Below are positions 15,814 through 23,394 of a stretch of 23,394 bases of DNA, piece by piece. The notes under the pieces were generated by a model that worked only from the letters and a program-made list of their open reading frames with translations, searched no databases and was not told the DNA's origin. The position numbers were made by a program, and so were the translations under genes. Source of the DNA: an uncultured Oscillospiraceae bacterium. GTDB lineage: Bacteria; Bacillota; Clostridia; Oscillospirales; Oscillospiraceae. Each line of letters begins with the position of its first letter. The first letter of the stretch is position 1. The DNA lies in assembly GCA_910588455.1 (NCBI GenBank), contig CAJUPG010000026.1, positions 1-23,394 of the forward strand. Direction: 5' to 3'.

Positions 15814-15843
15814 CTGCTCGGTATCATCATACCCTATGAGCAG
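15814..15843 (-). promoter_or_regulatory. Stem-loop just upstream of the recombinase ribosome site
   Basis: Nested inverted repeat: CTGCTC (15814-15819) with GAGCAG (15838-15843), and inside it GGTAT (15820-15824) with ATACC (15829-15833), leaving a 4-base loop and a 4-base bulge. It ends 10 bases from AAGGAGG. It may control recombinase translation or be a protein-binding dyad of an att region; the sequence alone cannot tell. Confidence 0.4.
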
Positions 15844-15867
15844 CTGCATGGCAAGAAATTATTTTGA

Positions 15868-15898
15868 ATGCCTTTGCCGGGTAAAATGGCAAAGGCAT
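15868..15898 (-). terminator. Hairpin after the 38-codon ORF
   Basis: A perfect 11-bp inverted repeat, ATGCCTTTGCC (15868-15878) with GGCAAAGGCAT (15888-15898), around a 9-base loop. It begins at the last base of the small ORF's stop codon on the minus strand. No clean T-run follows (TTCAAAATAATTTCTT), so it may be a weak terminator or attenuator between the small ORF and the recombinase. Confidence 0.5.
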
Positions 15899-16014
15899 CA
15901 TTTGCGGAGTTCTTTTGTGAGCCAGACGGCGACAGTCTGATTGATTGACTGGTCAGCAGGCTTGATTGTGGGTGGGTGGCACTCACTTAAAATAAAATTT
16001 GTGTCTTTCATCAT
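15898..16014 (-). CDS. 38-residue hypothetical protein upstream of the recombinase
   Basis: A small ORF reading MMKDTNFILSECHPPTIKPA and then DQSINQTVAVWLTKELRK, 38 residues, stop TGA at 15898-15900. Support: GGAGG at 16020-16024 lies 5 or 8 bases before the tandem ATGs (16012-16014 and 16009-16011), and a perfect hairpin follows at once. It has one Cys-His pair and a basic end, and no signal or membrane segment. I do not recognise it. It sits in AT-rich DNA and may be an accessory peptide of the recombinase element or the end of a decayed gene. Confidence 0.5.
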   Translation of the reverse strand: MMKDTNFILSECHPPTIKPADQSINQTVAVWLTKELRK

Positions 16015-16068
16015 GATCGCCTCCAGTAAGATTTATGAAGCTTAACGCTCAAATATACAAAGAACCGC

Positions 16069-16137
16069 GCAGGGAAAAATTCATCTTGACAAATCCGTTT
16101 CCTTCTGTTAGGATTCAAATGCAGGAAAAAATTCATC
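16069..16137. repeat. Pair of 17-base direct repeats flanking a promoter
   Basis: GCAGGGAAAAATTCATC (16069-16085) and GCAGGAAAAAATTCATC (16121-16137) differ at one base. Their starts are 52 bp apart, close to five turns of B-DNA. The first abuts the -35 box at 16086 and the second begins about at the expected transcription start. They may be operators for one regulator bound on the same face, or element-end binding sites. Confidence 0.7.
16086..16114 (+). promoter_or_regulatory. Sigma-A promoter upstream of the Na/Pi cotransporter leader
   Basis: -35 TTGACA (16086-16091), 17-base spacer, -10 TAGGAT (16109-16114). It uses the same hexamers and spacing as the tRNA-Thr promoter at 20713. The start site would be near 16121, so the transcript meets the terminator at 16148-16205 before the cotransporter gene at 16259. 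Confidence 0.75.
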
Positions 16138-16147
16138 GTACCAACTC

Positions 16148-16205
16148 AAGCATAACCCACGAAACCCCTTTCAATCAAAGGAGTGGAATTGGTTATGCTT
16201 TTTTT
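16148..16205 (+). terminator. Intrinsic terminator or attenuator in the Na/Pi cotransporter leader
   Basis: A 10-bp outer stem, AAGCATAACC (16148-16157) with GGTTATGCTT (16191-16200), encloses smaller helices (CCAC with GTGG, CCTTT with AAAGG) and runs straight into seven Ts (16199-16205). This is the strongest intrinsic terminator of the window and faces the downstream gene. A transcript from the promoter at 16086 would stop after about 85 bases unless the stem is prevented from forming. It could be an attenuator or the end of a small RNA. Confidence 0.7.
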
Positions 16206-16258
16206 CATATTCTGCTTACAAACTACAAATCCTGAGGAAAAGGAGAAATCACATTATT

Positions 16259-17896
16259 ATGCAGTTAAGCGACTTTTTAGGCCTTTTGGGAGGCTTGGCC
16301 CTGTTTCTGTACGGTATGCAGATGATGAGCTCCGGCCTTGAGGCCGCGGCAGGCAGCCGGATGAAAAACATTCTGGAGCGCCTCACCGCCAACCGCTTTT
16401 TGGGGGTCCTGGTCGGGGCGGGCATCACCGCCGTTATTCAGTCCTCCTCCGCCACCACGGTGATGGTGGTGGGCTTTGTCAGCGCCGGCATGATGACCCT
16501 CAGCCAGGCGGTGTGGATCATTATGGGGGCCAATGTGGGCACCACGGTCACCGGCCTGCTCATTGCTCTGGACGTGGGAGCCCTGGCCCCGGTGTTCGCC
16601 TTTCTGGGGGTCACCACCCTGGTGTTCATCAAAAACCAGAAGCTTCAGCACATCGGACAGATTATGGCCGGTCTTGGGGTGCTGTTTATCGGCATGGACA
16701 TGATGAGCACGTCTATGTCCCCTCTGCGGGAGGAACCGGTTTTTTTGAACCTGATGGCCTCCTTCTCCAACCCCCTGCTGGGCATCCTGGCCGGCGCACT
16801 GTTCACCGCCGTTATTCAGTCCTCCTCCGCATCGGTGGGCATTTTGCAGACTCTGGCGGCAGGGGGCGTGCTGGGACTGGACAGCGCGGTGTTCGTCCTC
16901 TTCGGCCAGAACATCGGAACCTGCATTACCGCCGTGCTGGCCTCCGCCGGGGCCAGCCGGGACGCCAAGCGGACCACCCTCATTCACCTGATGTTCAACG
17001 TATTCGGTACGGTCTTGTTCACGGTGCTGTTTCTGTTCTTTCCCCTGGCCCCTCTGGCGGCGCAGTTTATTCCCGGTGACCCGAAAACCCAGATCGCCCT
17101 GGTGCACGCCGCCTTTAACATTACCACAACCCTGGTCCTGCTCCCCTTCGGGACCCTGCTGGCCCGGCTGGCGGTGCGTGTTCTGCCGGATCTGCCCCAG
17201 GAGCGGGACAGCGGCATGGTCCTGGAGTACCTGTCCCCGGTGCAGGCCGGCGGCAAGGACGGCGGTCTGGGCGTATCCGCCATCTACGTAGATCAACTGC
17301 GCAAGGAGCTGGACCGGATGCTGCGTATGGCCCAGGAAAACGTGGCCGTCAGCTTCCAGGCGGTGCTGGCCCGGGACGCGGGACAGCTGGAGCAGGTGGA
17401 AAAAACGGAGGCGTATATCGACTTTCTGAACAAGGAAATTTCCCTGTATATTTCCAAAATTATCTCCAGCGAGACCAATGAGCAGGCCTCCGCCATTGTC
17501 AGCAGCTGCTTTGCCATCACGGGCAACATTGAGCGCATCGGCGACCACGCGGACAACATCTGCGGCTATACCAAGCTCCTGCGGGACAAAAACATCGCCT
17601 TCTCCCCGGCGGCGGTGGATGAAATCGGGCAAATGCGGGATGTGTCCTTAAAGGCCATCGCCACCCTGCTGGAGCCAGGCGCGGGGGATCTGGTGTGGCT
17701 GGCCGACGTGGGCGGCATGGAGCAGCGCATCGACGATATGACCCTTGCCTTCCGGCACAATCAGCTGGAGCGGATGCGGGCGGGGTCCTGCTCCGAGGAG
17801 GCCTGCATTATCTACGCGGAGCTGCTCACGGACTTTGAGCGCATCGGCGACCATGTGCTGAATATCGCCCAGGAGCTTGTCGTGTCCCGGGGCTGA
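16259..17896 (+). CDS. Na+/phosphate cotransporter family protein with a PhoU-like C-terminus
   Basis: A 545-residue membrane protein of the NptA/YjbB (Na_Pi_cotrans) family, which moves phosphate with Na+. Seen: two inverted-topology repeats, each carrying the signature GxxxTAVIQSSSA at about 53-66 and 179-192, and about 8 hydrophobic segments up to residue 310. From about 340 a soluble helical region with two PhoU-like three-helix units follows, with the telltale NIERIGDHADNIC and DFERIGDHVLNIAQEL. Length and layout are standard for bacterial members. Start ATG 16259: AGGAG at 16241-16245 is 13 bases away, a long spacing, but no nearer start exists. It lies behind a terminator-like leader. 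Family members act in phosphate uptake or efflux; the direction here is not known. Confidence 0.95.
   Translation: MQLSDFLGLLGGLALFLYGMQMMSSGLEAAAGSRMKNILERLTANRFLGVLVGAGITAVIQSSSATTVMVVGFVSAGMMTLSQAVWIIMGANVGTTVTGLLIALDVGALAPVFAFLGVTTLVFIKNQKLQHIGQIMAGLGVLFIGMDMMSTSMSPLREEPVFLNLMASFSNPLLGILAGALFTAVIQSSSASVGILQTLAAGGVLGLDSAVFVLFGQNIGTCITAVLASAGASRDAKRTTLIHLMFNVFGTVLFTVLFLFFPLAPLAAQFIPGDPKTQIALVHAAFNITTTLVLLPFGTLLARLAVRVLPDLPQERDSGMVLEYLSPVQAGGKDGGLGVSAIYVDQLRKELDRMLRMAQENVAVSFQAVLARDAGQLEQVEKTEAYIDFLNKEISLYISKIISSETNEQASAIVSSCFAITGNIERIGDHADNICGYTKLLRDKNIAFSPAAVDEIGQMRDVSLKAIATLLEPGAGDLVWLADVGGMEQRIDDMTLAFRHNQLERMRAGSCSEEACIIYAELLTDFERIGDHVLNIAQELVVSRG
16425..16830 (+). repeat. 28-base exact repeat within the Na/Pi cotransporter gene
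   Basis: Bases 16425-16452 and 16803-16830 are identical and in the same reading frame, coding the TAVIQSSSA core of both halves of the transporter. The start-to-start distance is 378 bp. Protein conservation alone would not keep every third base identical across nine codons. Confidence 0.8.
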
Positions 17897-17901
17897 AAAA
17901 A

Positions 17902-17937
17902 AGACCTCCCGGCCCATACATGGGAACCGGGTGGTCT
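17902..17937. terminator. Bidirectional terminator between convergent genes
   Basis: An 11-base stem with one mismatch, 17902-17912 with 17927-17937, and an inner CCCA/TGGG pairing. On the minus strand it is followed by seven Ts (the A-run at 17896-17902), and on the plus strand by CGTTTTC. It serves the Na/Pi gene and the converging zinc-ribbon gene. Confidence 0.85.
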
Positions 17938-17947
17938 CGTTTTCTGC

Positions 17948-18343
17948 TTAACTCTTCTCCTCAAAGCTCGCGCCGCAGGCGCGGCAGGTAACCGTGATCT
18001 TCCCCTTGCCCCGGGGGACCCGGAGCTGCTGTCCGCAGTGGGGGCATTTAAAGTAGCAGTGTTCCTTGTCCTTATAGATGGTGCGGCGCAGGTGAAACCA
18101 CCGCTGCACCGGGCCGATCAGCTCCAAAAACTTCGCGTTTTCCGCCCGCCGCCTGGGGGCGTTGCGGGAGAGCATACGAAACAGCGTCCAGCACAGCAGC
18201 GCCCAGGACAGCCAGTACAGCGGGATAAAGCGGGTAAACACATAGACCAGATAGAGAAGCAGATAGGAAACCAGCAAGCACAGATTTAACTGGTCCTGGC
18301 CATAGCGGCCATACATAAAGCGCGCCAGCGCGTTGCGGATCAT
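17948..18343 (-). CDS. Small membrane protein with a C-terminal zinc ribbon
   Basis: A 131-residue protein. Seen: a basic start MIRNALARFMYGRYGQDQLN, two adjacent hydrophobic segments (about 21-37 and 41-58), a basic linker RNAPRRRAENAKF, and a C-terminal zinc ribbon KCPHCGQQLRVPRGKGKITV followed by TCRACGASFEEKS with the CxxC...CxxC ligands. The ribbon would face the cytoplasm if both segments cross the membrane. This layout is common as a hypothetical protein in Clostridia; I know no function. Start: ATG 18341-18343 with GGAGGTGA upstream. A longer in-frame ATG at 18388 would begin before the ribosome site and is rejected. It has its own promoter (18398-18426). Confidence 0.8.
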   Translation of the reverse strand: MIRNALARFMYGRYGQDQLNLCLLVSYLLLYLVYVFTRFIPLYWLSWALLCWTLFRMLSRNAPRRRAENAKFLELIGPVQRWFHLRRTIYKDKEHCYFKCPHCGQQLRVPRGKGKITVTCRACGASFEEKS

Positions 18344-18397
18344 AGTAAAGAGGTCACCTCCAGGTGAGATATGACTGCATTTTTTCAAGTATTACAT

Positions 18398-18426
18398 ATC
18401 ATATCGCGCCTGGCTCCGTCCGTCAA
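18398..18426 (-). promoter_or_regulatory. Sigma-A promoter of the zinc-ribbon membrane protein
   Basis: On the minus strand: -35 TTGACG (18421-18426), 17-base spacer, -10 TATGAT (18398-18403). The leader would be about 47 bases. It is back to back with the dCMP deaminase promoter, and the AT-rich segment between the two could hold a shared control site, though I see no clear dyad. Confidence 0.65.
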
Positions 18427-18463
18427 GCAAAGAAACGTAAACAAAATGTAAATTCACACAATC

Positions 18464-18492
18464 TCGACAAACGCCCTAAAGTTCTGTATAAT
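18464..18492 (+). promoter_or_regulatory. Sigma-A promoter of the dCMP deaminase gene
   Basis: -35 TCGACA (18464-18469), 17-base spacer, perfect -10 TATAAT (18487-18492). The start site near 18499 gives a leader of about 27 bases that includes GGAGG at 18515-18519. Confidence 0.8.
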
Positions 18493-18525
18493 GGGAGGCA
18501 GCTCAATTTGATTTGGAGGTCCGCC

Positions 18526-19026
18526 ATGAAGCGCATTGACAAAGAGAACTATTACTTAGACATTGCCCAGACCGTTTTGGAGCGCTCCACCTGCCTGCGC
18601 CGGAACTATGGGGCCATTATCGTAAAAAACGACGAAATCATGTCCACCGGCTACAACGGCGCCCCCCGGGGACGTCAAAACTGCATCAGCCTGGGCTACT
18701 GCACCCGGGATGCCCTTCAGATTCCCTCCGGGGAGCGGTACGAGCTGTGCCGCTCGGTCCATGCGGAGGCCAACGCCATTATCTCCGCCGCCCGGCGGGA
18801 CACCCTGGGGGCCACCCTGTACCTGGCCGGCCGGGACGCAAAAACCGGGGCGCTTCTTCACGACGCCACCTCCTGCGCCATGTGCCGGCGTATGATTATC
18901 AACGCGGGCATTGAGCGGGTCGTGATCCGCCAGGAGGAGGAGAAGTACAGCGTAGTTCATGTGGAGGACTGGATTCGGGAGGACGACTCCCTGCCCGGAA
19001 ACGAAAAAATTTCTGTCCTGGAATAA
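18526..19026 (+). CDS. dCMP deaminase family protein (ComE-like cytidine/deoxycytidylate deaminase)
   Basis: A 166-residue zinc-dependent deaminase. The family converts dCMP to dUMP in the cytoplasm, supplying thymidylate synthesis; in some Firmicutes a relative (ComEB) lies with competence genes. Seen: YNGAPRG (substrate loop), the zinc and proton-shuttle motif HAEANAI with His79 and Glu81, and the Cys pair in SCAMCRR (117 and 120). An internal CISLGYCTRD segment matches the extra insert of dCMP deaminases. Start: ATG 18526 with GGAGG 6 bases upstream; the open frame extends 54 codons further up, but that runs through the promoter. It stands alone apart from the small ORF downstream. Allosteric dCTP control is usual in the family but not visible here. 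Confidence 0.92.
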   Translation: MKRIDKENYYLDIAQTVLERSTCLRRNYGAIIVKNDEIMSTGYNGAPRGRQNCISLGYCTRDALQIPSGERYELCRSVHAEANAIISAARRDTLGATLYLAGRDAKTGALLHDATSCAMCRRMIINAGIERVVIRQEEEKYSVVHVEDWIREDDSLPGNEKISVLE

Positions 19027-19041
19027 TATTTTCCCTCCGGC

Positions 19042-19061
19042 CTGCATATGCTGATATGCAG
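19042..19061. other. Perfect 8-bp hairpin between the deaminase gene and the small proline-rich gene
   Basis: CTGCATAT (19042-19049), loop GCTG, ATATGCAG (19054-19061). No T-run follows, so it is not a standard terminator. It may stabilise the 3' end of the deaminase message or shield the next ribosome site, which begins 10 bases later. Confidence 0.5.
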
Positions 19062-19085
19062 ACCAAAAATGGAGGCGTAACGATC

Positions 19086-19214
19086 ATGACAGAGAAACAA
19101 AACCCGAAGCACCCTGTCCCCCAGCCCAAGCCCGCCGCGCCCCAGCCGCCCCCGGCGGATCTGGACGAATACATCTTCCGCCACGAGGGCGGCTGGCAGA
19201 TCAGCGACCGCTAG
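19086..19214 (+). CDS. Small proline-rich hypothetical protein, 42 residues
   Basis: Reads MTEKQNPKHPVPQPKPAAPQ then PPPADLDEYIFRHEGGWQIS and DR. The first half is a Pro/Gln/Lys low-complexity tail, and the second half DLDEYIFRHEGGWQISDR looks like a short folded or binding motif. Support: GGAGG at 19071-19075 (10 bases before ATG), codon use like the neighbours, and the position right after the deaminase. Its TAG stop (19212-19214) interlocks with the TAG of the opposing MerR-RDD gene in a shared CTAG. Not recognised; too short for a confident family call. Confidence 0.6.
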   Translation: MTEKQNPKHPVPQPKPAAPQPPPADLDEYIFRHEGGWQISDR

Positions 19215-20620
19215 GTCCGCTTCATGGTAAAGACGAACTCTCCGCCGTCCCTGCGGCCCTCTACCTCCACGTTGGGGTAGCTGAAGTAGAACTCCCCCTG
19301 CTGTTTATAGAGGGCCTCCATCAGCTCCCCCACCTGGGTCCGGCCCAGGTCATGCCACAAAAAGGCGCAGGCCGCCAGGGCCATCTCCCGCCGGGGCAGG
19401 CTGTAGGTCCCCTCCCAGGCGCACAGCAAGCGCACCTCCTGCAAGCCGTTTCCCGGCGTATGGACATACCGGAAGAACGGATCTGGCCCGCCGCTGTCCC
19501 ACGGGTCCACAATCACCACCCCCTCGGGCGCGGGCAGGTCCCGCAGCGTCCCGCTGAGCTCCAGCTCCTGGGCGGCCCGGCCATAAAAAAAACGGTTCAT
19601 CTGATTATAGTTTTGGGTGAACTCCTCCGTTGTCAGCGGAGCGCCCCGGTGGGGCGGGGCGGAGGCCCACAGATGGCCTCCCACCATAAGGGCAATGCAC
19701 AGCCCCAGGCTCAGGACATAGGCGGCGCTGCGCAGGGTGGTAGATGTACTGTCCCAGTTCCAGAAGGGCTTTTGTCTGGTACTGCCCTCCAGGTAGAGCA
19801 GATCATCCCGGTCCCAGAGCAGGGGCCGTTCATGGTATACGCAGATGCAGGCGTAAATCTCCACTCCCATAACAAGCAGCCCTGTCAGCGGAGAGGGGAT
19901 TTCCGCAAGCAGCACGCACCCGCCCCAAAAGAGCACCACCCGGCCGGTGCGCCAGAAGGCCTGCTCCAGCGTCAGAGGAGAGCCGTCCGCCTGCACGATT
20001 TTCAGGCCGAACAGCGCCTTGCCCGGGGTGGTCCCCCAGCCGCGGAGCATCAGGGGCTCCAGCCCAAGCATCAGCAGCAGGGGAACCAGCGTCCGCCAGA
20101 AACCGGCCTCCTGCCGGAGAATGTTAATGCGGAAAAACAGCTGTAACAGCACAGTGAACGCTGTTCCGTACAGCAGTCTGTCCAGCGTCCGGGCGAAATA
20201 CCGCCGCCAGGGGAAGATATAGTGGGGCAGCTGGTCCTGGGCCGGCACCTGCGCCGGAGCAGCGCACCGCTCCAGATAGCGGGAGGCGTCCAGCGTGGCG
20301 TAATCCACCCGGTCCTGGCGCAGCTCCCGGCACAGCAGAACGGCATTGTCCAGGTCCTGCCGCTCCAGCTCCAGCTCCCTGATTTTCTGCTCCAGCACCC
20401 CCTCCAGGTCCCGCTCTCCTTTCTGAAGGCCTTGAATGTCCTCCAGGGATACGTGAAGCTGCCGCAGCAGCTTTACCTTCAGCAGTGTTTCCGCGTCCTG
20501 CCGGGAGTAGTCCCGGTAGCCGTTTTCCCGCCGCACCGGAGAAATCAGTCCCTGGCTCTCATAGTAGCGGATATTGGCCCGGACCAGACCGGTTTGGATC
20601 TCCATCTCTTTGATCGTCAT
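19211..20620 (-). CDS. MerR-type regulator fused to an RDD membrane domain
   Basis: A 469-residue fusion. Residues 1-70 are a MerR winged helix: MTIKEMEIQTGLVRANIRYY, then ESQGLISPVRRENGYRDYS. Residues 70-110 form the dimer coiled coil (LEQKIRELELERQDLDNAV). Residues 137-280 are an RDD domain with the opening Arg-Asp pair (RRYFARTLDRLLYG) and the GWGTTPGKALFGLKIV signature, giving about four membrane segments. A fifth segment at about 297-314 leads to a C-terminal region of about 155 residues that should lie outside. So it appears to be a membrane-tethered transcription factor that could sense an external or membrane signal. Start: ATG 20618-20620 with AAGGAGG upstream. No effector gene lies next to it. 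Its own promoter has the long spacer typical of MerR targets. The signal is unknown. Confidence 0.88.
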   Translation of the reverse strand: MTIKEMEIQTGLVRANIRYYESQGLISPVRRENGYRDYSRQDAETLLKVKLLRQLHVSLEDIQGLQKGERDLEGVLEQKIRELELERQDLDNAVLLCRELRQDRVDYATLDASRYLERCAAPAQVPAQDQLPHYIFPWRRYFARTLDRLLYGTAFTVLLQLFFRINILRQEAGFWRTLVPLLLMLGLEPLMLRGWGTTPGKALFGLKIVQADGSPLTLEQAFWRTGRVVLFWGGCVLLAEIPSPLTGLLVMGVEIYACICVYHERPLLWDRDDLLYLEGSTRQKPFWNWDSTSTTLRSAAYVLSLGLCIALMVGGHLWASAPPHRGAPLTTEEFTQNYNQMNRFFYGRAAQELELSGTLRDLPAPEGVVIVDPWDSGGPDPFFRYVHTPGNGLQEVRLLCAWEGTYSLPRREMALAACAFLWHDLGRTQVGELMEALYKQQGEFYFSYPNVEVEGRRDGGEFVFTMKRT

Positions 20621-20642
20621 GAAGCACCCCTCCTTTGGGTGT

Positions 20643-20673
20643 ATTATAAACGGTCAAGGGGCTTTACAGTCAA
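20643..20673 (-). promoter_or_regulatory. MerR-type promoter with 19-bp spacer and internal dyad, upstream of the MerR-RDD gene
   Basis: On the minus strand: -35 TTGACT (20668-20673), 19-base spacer, -10 TATAAT (20643-20648). A 21-base imperfect dyad (20650-20670; 14 of 20 positions match its complement) fills the spacer. MerR activators bind just such over-long spacers, so self-control is likely. Confidence 0.75.
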
Positions 20674-20712
20674 GAGAAATTTTTATTTCCCGGCTATCTT
20701 TGTCTTTTATAC

Positions 20713-20741
20713 TTGACAAAACGGATTGGGTAGTGTAGGAT
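20713..20741 (+). promoter_or_regulatory. Sigma-A promoter of tRNA-Thr
   Basis: -35 TTGACA (20713-20718), 17-base spacer, -10 TAGGAT (20736-20741), with the predicted start about 10 bases before the mature tRNA. Confidence 0.8.
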
Positions 20742-20757
20742 AAAAAAGCATTTGAAT

Positions 20758-20833
20758 GCTGGTGTAGCTCAGTCGGTAGAGCAGCTGATTCGTAATCAGC
20801 AGGTCAGGTGTTCAAGTCACCCCACCAGCTCCA
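20758..20833 (+). tRNA. tRNA-Thr (anticodon CGT)
   Basis: A 76-base cloverleaf with encoded CCA. Acceptor GCTGGTG (20758-20764) pairs with CACCAGC (20823-20829); D-stem GCTC/GAGC; anticodon stem GCTGA/TCAGC with loop TTCGTAA, anticodon CGT at 20791-20793, reading ACG threonine codons; T-loop TTCAAGT; discriminator T. The outermost pair of the T-stem is A:C rather than a Watson-Crick pair, a minor irregularity. It is a single gene with its own promoter and terminator. Confidence 0.97.
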
Positions 20834-20836
20834 AAA

Positions 20837-20869
20837 CCCGCAGGAATTTTAAGATTCCTGCGGGTTTTT
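20837..20869 (+). terminator. Intrinsic terminator of tRNA-Thr
   Basis: An 11-bp stem, CCCGCAGGAAT (20837-20847) with ATTCCTGCGGG (20854-20864), six-base loop, then TTTTT. It starts 3 bases after the CCA end. The A-run before the stem extends the pairing with the Ts and could also let it work on the other strand. Confidence 0.93.
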
Positions 20870-20907
20870 CTATCTTTTGTCACGACCGCCGCAACAGTGG
20901 CAGCATA

Positions 20908-20940
20908 CGGGCCGCAGCTCCGTTTGGGAGCTGCGGCCCG
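20908..20940 (-). terminator. Hairpin downstream of rpoC
   Basis: A 14-bp perfect stem (20908-20921 with 20927-20940) around the five-base loop GTTTG, 7 bases after the rpoC stop. The inner 12 bp are identical to the stem at 4303-4332. There is no T-run on the minus strand, so its terminator role rests on position and recurrence. Confidence 0.65.
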
Positions 20941-20947
20941 TGTCCGC

Positions 20948-23394
<2,447 letters not shown>

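Larger units (their letters stand above)
14230..16030. mobile_element. Serine-recombinase element or remnant inserted in an ATPase gene
   Basis: The left junction lies near 14226-14249, where ATPase coding sequence gives way to the recombinase tail. The right limit is not defined: 15898-16014 holds a small ORF that may belong to the element, and composition returns to GC-rich only at the Na/Pi gene (16259). I found no matching att repeat on the right and no second half of the ATPase, so this is a decayed, deleted or rearranged insertion rather than a clean element. No cargo genes are visible. Confidence 0.45.

Noticed and set aside
14556..15839. A 427-codon open frame on the + strand opposite the recombinase
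   Set aside because: There is no recognisable domain; the complementary frame encodes a complete serine recombinase.
15649..15849. A 66-codon minus-strand ORF overlapping the recombinase start (MQLLIGYDDTEQ...)
   Set aside because: It has no ribosome site at its ATG and turns into out-of-frame recombinase sequence. I keep it only as an alternative upstream start joined to the recombinase by a one-base frameshift.
16035..16235. A 66-codon + strand ORF in the Na/Pi leader
   Set aside because: It has no ribosome site and runs through promoter, repeats and terminator; better explained as chance reading through regulatory DNA.
16277..17632. A His- and Gly-rich 451-codon frame opposite the Na/Pi cotransporter
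   Set aside because: The His richness comes from the complement of Val/Met codons; the + frame has clear family repeats.

Overview
The window is GC-rich, densely coded chromosomal DNA from an anaerobic Firmicute. The large single-chain PurL, the spaced sigma-A promoters with AGGAGG-type ribosome sites, the lipoprotein style and the zinc-ribbon membrane protein fit a Clostridia lineage, most likely an Oscillospiraceae relative of Flavonifractor or Lawsonibacter. That placement is inference from codon and gene style, not from a search. Almost everything is ordinary core or accessory metabolism. The unusual parts are a disrupted locus around 13.9-16.3 kb and several regulatory arrangements.

Layout. 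1-4281 (+): the end of pheS, a MATE efflux transporter, then pheT. All three overlap by 1-4 bases, so the transporter sits inside the phenylalanyl-tRNA synthetase operon; PheT carries an extra block of about 108 residues. 4303-4332: a hairpin shared with the converging next operon. 13751 down to 4350 (-): seven tightly packed genes that look like one transcription unit: zinc ABC transporter (znuA, znuC, znuB), a lipoprotein, the laccase-domain enzyme PgeF, an orphan peptide/nickel-type binding lipoprotein, and the PurL-PurQ fusion. A good sigma-A promoter lies before znuA.

13945-16258: a P-loop ATPase gene is cut off after about 100 codons, exactly where a large serine recombinase begins on the opposite strand. 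The missing half of the ATPase is not in the window. The recombinase lacks an ATG: a perfect Shine-Dalgarno is followed by ATC. Upstream of it are two hairpins, a 38-codon ORF with its own ribosome site, and an AT-rich stretch. In that stretch a sigma-A promoter on the + strand is flanked by two 17-base direct repeats 52 bp apart and followed by a strong intrinsic terminator. Together these form a possible attenuated leader or small RNA in front of a Na/phosphate cotransporter.

16259-20620: Na/Pi cotransporter with a PhoU-like tail (+), a small membrane zinc-ribbon protein (-), a dCMP-deaminase-family protein (+) from a divergent promoter, a 42-residue proline-rich protein (+), and a MerR-RDD fusion (-) that looks like a membrane-anchored, self-regulating transcription factor. 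20758-20833: tRNA-Thr(CGT) with its own promoter and terminator. 20948-23394 (-): the C-terminal two thirds of rpoC, running off the window. The hairpin after rpoC has the same 12-bp stem as the one after pheT/purL.

I found no CRISPR array, no rRNA, no complete phage and no known defence system. The best candidates for something undescribed are the leader/repeat region at 16069-16205, the MATE gene embedded in the PheRS operon together with the enlarged PheT, and the MerR-RDD regulator.
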